In this document: positions 22,558 through 31,018 of the stretch, piece by piece | How positions within the stretch are numbered: position 1 is the first letter of the stretch | Layout: every line of letters begins with the position of its first letter | Assembly (NCBI GenBank): GCA_016191425.1 | Contig: JACPOR010000007.1 | Location: forward strand, 1-64,000 | DNA length: 64,000 nucleotides | Direction: 5' to 3' | Source of the DNA: Chloroflexota bacterium | GTDB taxonomy: Bacteria > Chloroflexota > Limnocylindria > Limnocylindrales > CSP1-4 | Position numbers and translations under genes: made by a program | Notes under the pieces: model-generated | What the model was told of the DNA's origin: nothing | Seen by the model: the letters and a program-made list of their open reading frames with translations, nothing else | Databases searched by the model: none

Positions 22558-25461
22558 CTATGTCTGCACGAGCAGCTGCGTCTCGCCCGCCGCCTCGGCG
22601 TAGGCCTCGATCGGGAGGCACGTGCAGACAACGTTGCGATCCCCGTACACGTTGTCGATCCGACGGACCGGCGGCCAATACTTTCGCGCCCTGACCCACG
22701 GGAGCGGGAACGCCGCCTGTTCACGGGAATATGGACGCGCCCATTCGTCTCGCATCAGATCGGCCGCCGTATGTGGGGCGTTGTGCAGGGCGCTCGATTC
22801 CATCGGGACGTTGCCCGCCTCGATCTCCGCGATCTCGGCACGGATCTGGAGCAAGGCATCAACGAATCGATCCAGCTCGGCCTTGGATTCGGATTCGGTC
22901 GGCTCGATCATCAGCGTGCCGACGACCGGGAAACTCATTGTCGGAGCGTGGAAACCGAAGTCCATGAGTCGCTTCGCGACATCGTCGACCGTCACGCCAC
23001 TCGCCGCAGTTGCGGGTCGAACATCGAGGATGCACTCGTGGGCGACGGTCCCGTTCGCGCCGACGTACAGCACCGGGAAGGCATCGCCGAGGCGCTTCGC
23101 GAGATAGTTCGCGTTGAGAATCGCGATCTGCGTCGAACGCCGAACGCCCTCCGCTCCGAGCATCGCGATGTAGGCCCAAGAGATCGGCAGGATGCTCGCA
23201 CTGCCGTAGGAGGCCGAGGAGACGCGCCCACGGTCCTCGAGGCCCACCCCGGGCAGGAACGGCGCCAGATGCAGCGCGACCCCGATTGGACCCATGCCCG
23301 GTCCCCCGCCCCCGTGCGGGATCGCGAACGTCTTGTGCAGGTTCATGTGGCCGACGTCGGCTCCGATGTCGCCGGGCCTGGACAGCCCGACTTGTGCGTT
23401 CATGTTCGCGCCGTCCATATAGACCTGGCCACCGGCCTCGTGGACCAGCCGGCATATCTCGACGATCGACGCTTCGAATACGCCGTGGGTGCTCGGGTAG
23501 GTGATCATGAGCGCGCCGATATCCGCGGCGTTCGCGGTGATCTTGGCTCGAAGATCGGTCAGGTCGACGTTACCGAGCGCGTCGGTGGCGACCACGACCA
23601 CCCGGAACCCGGCCATCACCGCGCTCGCGGGGTTCGTGCCGTGCGCCGAGGCCGGGATCAGGCAGACCTTGCGGTGCCCCTCGCCCCGGGACAGGTGCCA
23701 CCCGCGGATCGCGAGGAGGCCCGAATATTCACCCTGCGAACCGGCGTTCGGCTGGAGGCTGACGGCAGCGAAGCCGGTGATCTCACCGAGCCAGGACTCG
23801 AGGTCGGCGAACAGTCGTGCGTACCCGGGCAGTCGGGCCGGATCGCTGAACGGGTGGACGCGCGAGAAGCCGGAAAGCCCGATCCCCATCATCTGGGTCG
23901 TGGCGTTCAGCTTCATCGTGCAGCTGCCGAGCGGGATCATCGAACGCGTGAGGGTCACGTCCTTCTCGGCCAGTCGGAAGAGGTAGCGAAGCATCTCGGT
24001 CTCTGACCGATGGAGCGAGAACACGGGGTGCGTGAGGATCAGGTCGGTCCGGCGATCCTCGATGGGCAGCGAGGTGAGGGCCATCTCGGCGATGGCAGCC
24101 GCACCCGGCATGGCGGCCTCGAGTGCGGTAAGGACGGTCTCGACGTCGTCCTCGGTGGTCGTCTCATCGCAGGCCAGCCCGACTCCGGTGGTATCGAGAC
24201 GCCTGAGTTCGAAACCGGCCTGAGCGGCAGCCTGGATCAGGCCATCGGCTCGGGCCGCGGTCCCGGCCTCGACGGCGATCGCGTCGAAGAACCGGTCGTG
24301 CCGAAGGGACAGGCCCGGGACCTCCCCGAGGCCCGCCGCCAGGGCAGAGGCGCGCTCGTGCACGCGCCCCGCGATCGTTCGAAGGCCGGACGGCCCGTGC
24401 CAGACCGCGTACATGCTGGCGATGACGGCCAGGAGCACCTGGGCGGTGCAGATGTTCGACGTCGCCTTCTCGCGACGAATGTGCTGCTCGCGGGTCTGGA
24501 GCGTCAGGCGGTAGGCCGGCGCGCCGTCCGCGTCCACGGACACGCCCACGAGCCGCCCGGGCAGGGCTCGCTTGAACATGGAACGCGTCGCCATGAAGGC
24601 CGCGTGCGGTCCACCATTGCCCATGGGCACGCCGAATCGCTGGCCGCTCCCGACGACCACGTCGGCGCCCTGGGCGCCAGGGCTCTCGAGGAGCACGGCG
24701 GCGAGTGGATCCGCGGCCACGATCACGAGCAGGCCGGCTGCGTGAGCCGCCGCGATGTCCGCACGCAGGGAGCGCACCAAGCCGGATGAGCCCGGGTTGG
24801 ACAGGAGCAGCACGTACGGGCGCTCCCCGACCTGGGGCGCGGCGGCTCGAGCGAGCAGCTCCGCCGGCGGACCAACAATGACCTGGATGTCCAGCGGCTC
24901 GGCGCGCGTGCGCAGCACGTCGATCGTCTGCGGATGCGTGTCCGCATCCACGAACACGAGATTGCCGTCGTTGACCGTGGAAACGCTGTGGGCCAGCGTC
25001 ACAGCCTCGGCGGCAGCCGTCCCCTCGTCGAGCAGGGAGGAATTGGCGATCTCCATGCCGGTCAGGTCACAGATTGCGGTCTGGAAGTTGATGAGCGCCT
25101 CGAGGCGCCCCTGCGAGATCTCGGGTTGATAGGGCGTGTAGGCGGTATACCAGGCCGGGTTCTCGAGCACGTTCCGCTGGACGACTGGCGGCGTGATCGT
25201 GTCGTGGTAGCCCATCCCGATCATCGACCGCAGCGGCGTGTTGGCGCCTGCCATGACTCGAAGGTCGTCGAGCACCTGGGCCTCTGACCGCGCTGGCGGG
25301 AGTCCGAGATCGCGATCCCGAAGGATCGCCGACGGCACGGTGGCGCGAATCAGGTCGTCGAGCGAGGCCTGCCCGATCGTCCGGAGCATCTCGGCGGCAT
25401 CATCCGCGTCGGGACCGATGTGGCGGTCGACGAACTCCAGTGGATCCTGTGTCTCGGGCAT
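22558..25461 (-). CDS. gcvP: Glycine dehydrogenase (decarboxylating), P-protein
   Basis: 967-aa single-chain P-protein of the glycine cleavage system. It decarboxylates glycine with PLP and passes the aminomethyl group to lipoyl-GcvH. Seen are the N-terminal RHIGPDADD, PYQPEISQGRLEALINFQT, GSCTMKLNATTQM and the PLP-lysine region NLHKTFAIPHGGGGPG. The ATG at 25461 follows GAGGAGG and the riboswitch below; an upstream in-frame extension runs through the riboswitch and is not coding. gcvT and gcvH are not in the window. Confidence 0.96.
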   Translation of the reverse strand: MPETQDPLEFVDRHIGPDADDAAEMLRTIGQASLDDLIRATVPSAILRDRDLGLPPARSEAQVLDDLRVMAGANTPLRSMIGMGYHDTITPPVVQRNVLENPAWYTAYTPYQPEISQGRLEALINFQTAICDLTGMEIANSSLLDEGTAAAEAVTLAHSVSTVNDGNLVFVDADTHPQTIDVLRTRAEPLDIQVIVGPPAELLARAAAPQVGERPYVLLLSNPGSSGLVRSLRADIAAAHAAGLLVIVAADPLAAVLLESPGAQGADVVVGSGQRFGVPMGNGGPHAAFMATRSMFKRALPGRLVGVSVDADGAPAYRLTLQTREQHIRREKATSNICTAQVLLAVIASMYAVWHGPSGLRTIAGRVHERASALAAGLGEVPGLSLRHDRFFDAIAVEAGTAARADGLIQAAAQAGFELRRLDTTGVGLACDETTTEDDVETVLTALEAAMPGAAAIAEMALTSLPIEDRRTDLILTHPVFSLHRSETEMLRYLFRLAEKDVTLTRSMIPLGSCTMKLNATTQMMGIGLSGFSRVHPFSDPARLPGYARLFADLESWLGEITGFAAVSLQPNAGSQGEYSGLLAIRGWHLSRGEGHRKVCLIPASAHGTNPASAVMAGFRVVVVATDALGNVDLTDLRAKITANAADIGALMITYPSTHGVFEASIVEICRLVHEAGGQVYMDGANMNAQVGLSRPGDIGADVGHMNLHKTFAIPHGGGGPGMGPIGVALHLAPFLPGVGLEDRGRVSSASYGSASILPISWAYIAMLGAEGVRRSTQIAILNANYLAKRLGDAFPVLYVGANGTVAHECILDVRPATAASGVTVDDVAKRLMDFGFHAPTMSFPVVGTLMIEPTESESKAELDRFVDALLQIRAEIAEIEAGNVPMESSALHNAPHTAADLMRDEWARPYSREQAAFPLPWVRARKYWPPVRRIDNVYGDRNVVCTCLPIEAYAEAAGETQLLVQT

Positions 25462-25468
25462 CGGCGGT

Positions 25469-25484
25469 GCACCTCCTCGGGTGC
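25469..25484 (-). promoter_or_regulatory. Shine-Dalgarno hairpin of the gcvP riboswitch
   Basis: In the gcvP leader GCACC and GGTGC form a 5-bp stem around CGAGGA, so the ribosome-binding site is partly trapped between the second glycine aptamer and the ATG. This is the likely expression platform, with glycine binding freeing the site. Confidence 0.5.
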
Positions 25485-25487
25485 CCC

Positions 25488-25705
25488 GCTGTCCTGGTGC
25501 CTGAGAGCGTCCCCTTGTCGCGCCAAGCGATCGCAGGTTCCTCCGTCGGCGCATCGAGACGAGATTCGTGTCGTCATCGACGCTCTCCAGCGTCCCCATC
25601 CCTGCGCGGTCCCTGGTGCCTGAGAGGTTCCGGACCGTTGCTCCGTCGGCGCCGCCGGTTCACGTCACGCGGCCGCGGCGTCCCGACGATCTCTCCCGCA
25701 CAGTT
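25488..25705 (-). promoter_or_regulatory. Tandem glycine riboswitch upstream of gcvP
   Basis: Two gcvT-type aptamers lie in series on the minus strand. Aptamer 1 (about 25700-25606) has GGGAGAG, CCGACGGAGCAAC and CTCTCAGGCACCAGG. Aptamer 2 (about 25591-25488) has TGGAGAG, CCGACGGAGGAAC and CTCTCAGGCACCAGGACAG. These are the hallmark conserved elements of tandem glycine riboswitches, joined by a short linker, and they sit directly before the gcvP ribosome-binding site. Confidence 0.95.
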
Positions 25706-25864
25706 CGACTGGGGGTTCTGGGAAGCATCGTACGCCCTCGGCGTCAATCCGGGATTTCCCAGCTGACTCGTTGCCACCGTCCGGCGTCGTCGGCCATGAC
25801 GTGCCCGCCCTTCACCTGCCAACCCAGGTTGTGCACGGGGCCAGGTCATGCCGGTTCCGGTGCT

Positions 25865-25920
25865 CGGGGCCGTTCAAGTCAATGGGCGTGAACGGGGCCG
25901 TTCAAGTCAATGGGCGTGAA
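25865..25920. repeat. 28-bp tandem duplication at the YHS gene 3' end
   Basis: Two identical 28-bp copies (25865-25892 and 25893-25920) cover the last codons, the stop (25907-25909) and the 3' flank of the minus-strand YHS gene. The flanking gap from the riboswitch to 25864 holds no other recognised element. Confidence 0.9.
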
Positions 25921-26302
25921 CGGGCTCTGGTTCGGCTTCAGCAGCCTCGCAGATTCCCGGTCCGACGGGACCCACGGCCGCGGCGGCTCGCTCCGCGTCC
26001 AGCTGCGCCTTGACCTCCGGGTAGGCGTCGCTCAGGCAGCATGAGCAGCTCTCGTACCAGCGCCGCATCCCCTCGTCGATGACCGGACGTTCGACTCCAC
26101 CCGCTACGACGACCGAGACGGCCATGGCCGCCTCGGCGGCCGCGTGGGCAGGATCCTCGAGAAACGCTCGTCGGCAGCCGTCTCGGCAGAAGCCGTACGT
26201 TCGGCCATCGAATTCGATCAGAAGACCGGCGGCCTCGGCTACGTCGACATCGACGGTCATCCCGCAGATTGGATCAATGATCTGGGCTGGTCGATCAGTC
26301 AC
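25907..26302 (-). CDS. YHS-domain metal-binding protein
   Basis: 131 aa from a GTG with AGGGAG eight bases upstream. It has the YHS/TRASH-type signature DPICGMTVDVDVAEAAG, then FDGRTYGFCRDGCRRAFLEDP, with cysteines suited to bind a soft metal. Such domains occur in copper or mercury handling proteins and in ring-hydroxylating systems. The C-terminus carries another CSCC cluster and ends in HAH. No metal ATPase is nearby, so the substrate metal is unknown. Confidence 0.75.
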   Translation of the reverse strand: MTDRPAQIIDPICGMTVDVDVAEAAGLLIEFDGRTYGFCRDGCRRAFLEDPAHAAAEAAMAVSVVVAGGVERPVIDEGMRRWYESCSCCLSDAYPEVKAQLDAERAAAAVGPVGPGICEAAEAEPEPVHAH

Positions 26303-26466
26303 CGTGGATGCTCCCTGTACGCGCTCCGGAATTGGCCTCGAGGGCCAGAATCTGGCGTTGACCCTGATGGCGGTCTCTATGACACATTCATGATGGGCGA
26401 GCGCGACGCTTCTCGTGCCGACCCGTGTCGCCGGGCCGAATCGCCGACGAAGCGTACCCTTTGCCG

Positions 26467-27135
26467 ATGACCGGTACCCGAGTCGCGGCATTCTTCGACG
26501 TGGATCACACCCTCCTCGACGTGAATACGGGGTTGCAGTGGGCACGCCACCAGCGACGAGCCGGTCTGCTCTCGATGATGGACATGCTTCGGGCGGCCTT
26601 CTGGATGCTCCGCTATCGCATCCTCGTCATCGACCAGGAGTCACTGATCGGGCGCGTCGCAAAGGCCTACGCGGGCACCCCGGTGGCACGCGCCGAGTCG
26701 GAGATGCGCCGGTGGTTCGACACGGAGATGGCGCGGTTCATCCGCCCGGCCGGCCGGACGCGGGTCCAGGAACATCTTGAGGCCGGCCACATCGTGGCCC
26801 TGATGTCCTCGGGCACGCGGTACACCCTCGAGCCGCTGGCCGACATGCTGGGGATCAGATACGTGGTCTGCACCGTCTTCGAGGAGGTCGATGGCCTGCT
26901 CACCGGGCGTCACGTCGCCCCGGCCTGCGCTGGCGATGGCAAGGTCTCGCTCGCCGAGCGCTTCGCCCTCCTCCACGACATCGATCTTGGTGCGAGCTAT
27001 TTCTACACGGACAGTCACGCCGACATCGGGCTCCTTGAGCGGGTGGGACTGCCGCGAGTCATCTCGCCCGATCCCCGTCTGCGACGCCAGGCTCGCCGGC
27101 GCGGCTGGAGCATCGAGGACTGGGCGATCGCCTGA
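26467..27135 (+). CDS. HAD-IB family phosphatase
   Basis: 222 aa of the HAD superfamily, subfamily IB (SerB and phosphoserine-phosphatase-like). Motif I is FFDVDHTLLD (D10 nucleophile, D12 acid), motif II lies in ALMSSGT, motif III is the lysine in GDGKVSLAE and motif IV is YTDSHADIGLL. The substrate is unknown; relatives act on phosphoserine, phospholipids or sugar phosphates. The ATG at 26467 has only TACCCT seven bases upstream and no Shine-Dalgarno, so it may be leaderless. Confidence 0.85.
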   Translation: MTGTRVAAFFDVDHTLLDVNTGLQWARHQRRAGLLSMMDMLRAAFWMLRYRILVIDQESLIGRVAKAYAGTPVARAESEMRRWFDTEMARFIRPAGRTRVQEHLEAGHIVALMSSGTRYTLEPLADMLGIRYVVCTVFEEVDGLLTGRHVAPACAGDGKVSLAERFALLHDIDLGASYFYTDSHADIGLLERVGLPRVISPDPRLRRQARRRGWSIEDWAIA

Positions 27136-27162
27136 CGGCGCCAGGCGATCGAGGATGGCGGG

Positions 27163-27651
27163 TCAGGCGAACGACCTCCGAAGCTCTGCACCCCACCGTC
27201 GTGCACGCTCCAGTTCGCCGTTGCGGAGCGGTCCGGTCTGACCCGTGACGAGGAAGTGCTCCGGCTTTGTCGTGGGTGCGAAGCCCGCCATCTCGAGGTG
27301 GTTGCTGATGACCGAAGCCGCGCTGCCGGGTGACCATCGAAACTTCGTATCGAATGCCGCCGACCGACCATGACCCGCGGGCAACGCCCCGAGCCACGAC
27401 CGGAGCAGGGGAATCGCGAGGTCCGGTGCGGGGTGCCCGCCCGGCCTGATCCCGGCGCGCATCCTCTCGGAGGGGAGCGTGAAGCCCTGGACGGGAGCGC
27501 CAGCGACGATCAGATCCGCATCGGTCGCCTCGTCGGGCCGAATCTCCGCCGTTGAGAGGACACGAGCGTCCGGCCCCAATCCCTCTGCGATTGCCCGGGC
27601 GACGGCTGCCGTATTCCCCCACAGGGATTCGTAGACGACCACGGCCTTCAT
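27163..27651 (-). CDS. Flavodoxin-domain protein
   Basis: 162 aa with a flavodoxin FMN loop near the N-terminus (VVVYESLWGNTAAVARAIAEGL) and a second loop region LIVAGAPVQGF. AGAGG six bases upstream supports ATG 27651. It is convergent with the HAD gene and downstream of pirin in the same direction. It is probably an electron carrier or a protein-regulated redox partner. Partner unknown. Confidence 0.75.
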   Translation of the reverse strand: MKAVVVYESLWGNTAAVARAIAEGLGPDARVLSTAEIRPDEATDADLIVAGAPVQGFTLPSERMRAGIRPGGHPAPDLAIPLLRSWLGALPAGHGRSAAFDTKFRWSPGSAASVISNHLEMAGFAPTTKPEHFLVTGQTGPLRNGELERARRWGAELRRSFA

Positions 27652-27724
27652 CTGCTGCCTCTCAACTCGATACATCAGGTCATTCATCGTCCGGCCATCG
27701 GGACGCGCCTGGAAGTGCCGGCCC

Positions 27725-27741
27725 GCCCGTTGAGAACGGGC
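27725..27741 (-). terminator. Possible hairpin terminator after pirin
   Basis: A 7-bp stem (GCCCGTT and AACGGGC) with a GAG loop lies 28 bases past the pirin stop on the minus strand, within a run of alternating GGCC/CCGG blocks. No T-run is present. Confidence 0.3.
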
Positions 27742-27768
27742 CGGCCTGCCCTCCGGCCGGCGCGGGTC

Positions 27769-28812
27769 TCAGCCCTCCTGGATCGTCGTGGGCGCCCCAT
27801 GGATCGCCGGGATCGCACCCAGCCGGCCGGCCTGGTAGTCAGCGACGGCCTGCATCAGCTCCTCGCGCGTATTCATGACGAACGGGCCCATCCAGGCGAC
27901 CGGTTCGCCGATGGGTCGGCCGCCCAGGATCAGCACGTCGAGGTTGGGGCTCCGCGATTCCTGACGCCCGAATGGGAGCGCGGAGATCGTGATGGCGTCA
28001 CCCGCGCCAAAGACCGTCAGCTGGCCGGTCTGGACAGGGACGGCATCGGACCCGAAGCCGTGCACCGTTCCGCCGGGTCCACCGGCTCGGGCCGCGCCGG
28101 CATCACCGACGGTCCCGAAACCGGCCATCACGTAGACGAGCGCGTTGTAGTCCGACCGCCAGGGCAGGGACATCCGGGCACCGGGGCTCAGCGTCGCGTG
28201 GACGAGGGTCATCGGCGAGTATGTCGAGCCCGGCCCGGCGAGGCCGGCGACCTCACCCGCAATCACCCGAACGAGGGTGCCGCCATCGGGCGATGTCGCC
28301 AGCGCGACCTGGCTCGCCCGGATATCCTGGTAGCGCGGCGGCGAGAACTTCTGCGCCGCGGGCAGATTCACCCAGAGCTGGAACCCGTGAAAGAGTCCGC
28401 CCTTTGCGACGAGCCACTCCGGGGGCTTCTCGATATGGAGAATTCCGGCCCCGGCCGTCATCCACTGGGTATCACCGTTCGTGATCACACCCCCGCCGCC
28501 GTTGGAATCGGCGTGCTCGAAGACGCCGTCGATCATGTACGTCACCGTCTCGAACCCGCGATGCGGGTGCCAAGGGGTCCCCTTCGGCTCACCGGGCGCG
28601 TAGTCGACCTCGCCCATCTGGTCGAGGTGGATGAACGGATCGAGATCGGCCAGGTCAACACCGGCGAACGCGCGACGGACCGGAAATCCCTCCCCCTCGA
28701 AGCCCTTTGGCGCGACGGTCACGCTCTGGACGGCCCGCTGCCGAGCAACGAGCGGATCCGGCTGCGGGATCCTCGGGAGGATGGTGATGTCGTCGACGGT
28801 GATCGCGGGCAC
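27769..28812 (-). CDS. Pirin-family protein
   Basis: 347-aa bicupin of the pirin family. HPHRGFETVTYMIDG and GILHIEKP carry the usual His/Glu metal ligands in the N-terminal cupin, and LVHATLSPGARMSLP marks the second cupin. Pirins are nuclear cofactors in eukaryotes; some bacterial ones act as quercetinases or bind pyruvate dehydrogenase. The GTG start has AGGA upstream. The region upstream (28813-29073) contains no clear gene. Confidence 0.87.
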   Translation of the reverse strand: MPAITVDDITILPRIPQPDPLVARQRAVQSVTVAPKGFEGEGFPVRRAFAGVDLADLDPFIHLDQMGEVDYAPGEPKGTPWHPHRGFETVTYMIDGVFEHADSNGGGGVITNGDTQWMTAGAGILHIEKPPEWLVAKGGLFHGFQLWVNLPAAQKFSPPRYQDIRASQVALATSPDGGTLVRVIAGEVAGLAGPGSTYSPMTLVHATLSPGARMSLPWRSDYNALVYVMAGFGTVGDAGAARAGGPGGTVHGFGSDAVPVQTGQLTVFGAGDAITISALPFGRQESRSPNLDVLILGGRPIGEPVAWMGPFVMNTREELMQAVADYQAGRLGAIPAIHGAPTTIQEG

Positions 28813-29073
28813 GAGGTCGTTCCTGTTCTGGCGGGTTGATCCGCCCTGCGCCGGCTGGCTGGCCAACCGGCAGTTGCGCATTCGCGCAAATAGTTGCGCA
28901 GTCAACCGATTGTGTCAACCACGAGGACTCGTTCGCGCGTCCGTTACCCTTTGATCCCGACAGAGGAGCCGGGCCGGGTAGGCGTGCCGGGCTGTGGTAT
29001 GCGCGCGGCCTCACCCTCGGGTGTCAGGGACCTATCTCGACGTGATCAACGTACGAGGACGACCGGCCCCCGG

Positions 29074-29775
29074 TCAGCCGACTGGTTCGTCTCCCAGGCC
29101 AACGCCGACGCGGTCAATCATCGGACGTCCGTCCGGCGAAGGCGCCCGCCCATCGGCCGAGGTGGGGCTACGATGCCGTGGCTCGCCGATCTCGTGATGG
29201 CGGTGGCACCTGGCCTCGTAGGTCTCGGCGGCCGACGCATCGAAGCCACCGATCACCACAAGCGGATCGTCGATCGCGGCGGGTCGGCCACCGACGAGCC
29301 GTTGCGTCCGAGTGGCCGGATCGCCACAGACGACGCAGATGGCCGTGAGCATCGTGACCGCGTCGGCGTGCGCCAGCAGGATGGGCATTGGACCGAATGG
29401 CCGGCCGGCGAAATCGAGGTTGAGGCCGCTCGCGATGACGTGGCGACCGCTGTCCCGGAGCGCAAGTGCCACGTCGACGAGCTGGTTGTCAAAGAACTGG
29501 CCCTCCTCGATGCCCACCATGTCGGCGTCTCGCTCGCGCGCGAGCGCGAGAATGCTCGACGGCTCGGCCGGATTCACGAGGACCGACGGGAAGCGGGCCT
29601 TGCTCCGGCTCTCTGCGAACTCGCCCGGCGTCCGGCTGTCGATCTCCGGGCGGACAAGGAGGATGCGCCGCCGGGCGACCTCGGCCCTTCGAAGGAGGCG
29701 GAGGAGTTCATCGGTCTTGCCGGATGACATGCATCCGGCGATGACGTGGAGCCACGGGTCGGCGCGGAACGGCAT
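29074..29775 (-). CDS. tdk: Thymidine kinase (type II)
   Basis: 233 aa. The Walker A loop GCMSSGKT (K20) and the metal/nucleoside-binding region VGIEEGQFFD, GLNLDFAGRPFGPM and CVVCGDPATRTQRL are diagnostic of the bacterial type II enzyme. The structural zinc site has CxxC plus the C-terminal CHRH. It salvages thymidine to dTMP. The tail after about residue 200 is longer than usual and low-complexity. It is on the same strand as the nucleoside hydrolase but separated by 182 bases. Confidence 0.93.
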   Translation of the reverse strand: MPFRADPWLHVIAGCMSSGKTDELLRLLRRAEVARRRILLVRPEIDSRTPGEFAESRSKARFPSVLVNPAEPSSILALARERDADMVGIEEGQFFDNQLVDVALALRDSGRHVIASGLNLDFAGRPFGPMPILLAHADAVTMLTAICVVCGDPATRTQRLVGGRPAAIDDPLVVIGGFDASAAETYEARCHRHHEIGEPRHRSPTSADGRAPSPDGRPMIDRVGVGLGDEPVG

Positions 29776-29957
29776 GGCCTGAATCTACCCGCCAGGGCCC
29801 CGTCCTGCTGGGCTGGACGGGCATCGGCCGGCCGGAGTGCCACGGGGCCGGGCGGGCATCGGCAGGGCGGGGCTGCGGGCGGCAGGACTGGGGTGCCTCG
29901 AGGCTCCTGTCGCCGCTCCGAAGTCGGCCAGGTACCGGCGGCGCGAGAGGCTGCCGG

Positions 29958-30902
29958 TCAGGCGGTACGGGCGAGGATCTGCATCAGCATCCGGACGAAC
30001 TTCGGTTCGTCGGCATCCATCGCGAAATGGACGTTCGCGGGTCGCCCGCTCCTGAACCGGAAGTCACACACCGTCCTTCCGACCGAGAGCTCCGCATTCG
30101 TCTCGACGTCGACCGGGATGAAATGGGTCGTGATGATCGACGGGTCGATGACGGCGCAGACGGCGAGTGCGTCGTGGACCGGTGCCGCATTCGGGCGATG
30201 CATCGGCTGCGTGGCGTCATAGCCGTCGATTCGCTTCTCGATGAAGCGCGCGGCGGCCTCGGCCGCTGGCGTACCGAGTGACCGGAGGGCGCGACAGTCG
30301 TCCGACGAGACGAGCGCCCGATGCGTCGCGTCCAGGGGCAGCATCCGGATCGGCCGACCGCAGTTGACGACGATCCGGGCAGCCTCGGGATCGAGCCAGA
30401 TGTTGAACTCCGCGGATGCGGTGGAGTTTCCGTGGTCGTGAGCCCCACCCATGATGACGATCTCCGGGATCTTCTCCAGGATCCGGGGCTCCTTCTGCAT
30501 GGCCATCGCGATGTTGGTCAGTGGACCGACTGGAACGAGGGTGACGTCGCCGTCGGAGGCAAGGTACGTGTCGATCAACCAGTCCACGCCGTGGCCCGGT
30601 TGCAGCCTGGCGGTCCGGGCCGGCTCCAGGTCCAGTAGGTCACCGTGGATTCGGCCGGCGGGGTTGCGCTGGGTCATCTGCGTCCGGGCGAGGGGTCGCG
30701 ACATCCCCTCGTGAACGGGGATCCCGGGCTGCCCGATCCAGTCGAGGACGCGCAGCGTGTTCTCGGTGCAGTTGTGCACGGCGGTGTTGCCGTTCACGGT
30801 CGTGGCGCCAACGAGCTCGATGTCCGGAGAGAGAGCCGCGACCATGAGCGCGACGGCATCATCGGTCCCGGTATCGACGTCGAGGATGATTCGGGTAGGC
30901 AT
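29958..30902 (-). CDS. Inosine-uridine preferring nucleoside hydrolase
   Basis: 314 aa from ATG 30902. The N-terminal DVDTGTDDAVAL is the calcium-binding motif of nucleoside hydrolases. VPVGPLTNIAMAM, VIMGGAHDHGNSTASAEFNIWLD and the C-terminal HDALAVCAVIDP complete the active site. It splits ribonucleosides into base and ribose. It lies on the same strand as tdk and complements purine/pyrimidine salvage, and it could feed bases towards the ureide operon (inference). Confidence 0.93.
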   Translation of the reverse strand: MPTRIILDVDTGTDDAVALMVAALSPDIELVGATTVNGNTAVHNCTENTLRVLDWIGQPGIPVHEGMSRPLARTQMTQRNPAGRIHGDLLDLEPARTARLQPGHGVDWLIDTYLASDGDVTLVPVGPLTNIAMAMQKEPRILEKIPEIVIMGGAHDHGNSTASAEFNIWLDPEAARIVVNCGRPIRMLPLDATHRALVSSDDCRALRSLGTPAAEAAARFIEKRIDGYDATQPMHRPNAAPVHDALAVCAVIDPSIITTHFIPVDVETNAELSVGRTVCDFRFRSGRPANVHFAMDADEPKFVRMLMQILARTA

Positions 30903-31018
30903 GGGCTGCAGTGTGCCGCATTCGTGGCGCCCGGCGTGGCCGCCCAGGTCGAGGAGGAACGCGCAATCGAAAGCTGGCGGCGAGGGTCGGCAGTCAGCCG
31001 GATCGAGCCCGCTCCAGG

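Noticed and set aside
25462-25599. N-terminal extension of GcvP
   Set aside because: It lies inside the second glycine aptamer, and the family start at 25461 has a strong ribosome-binding site.
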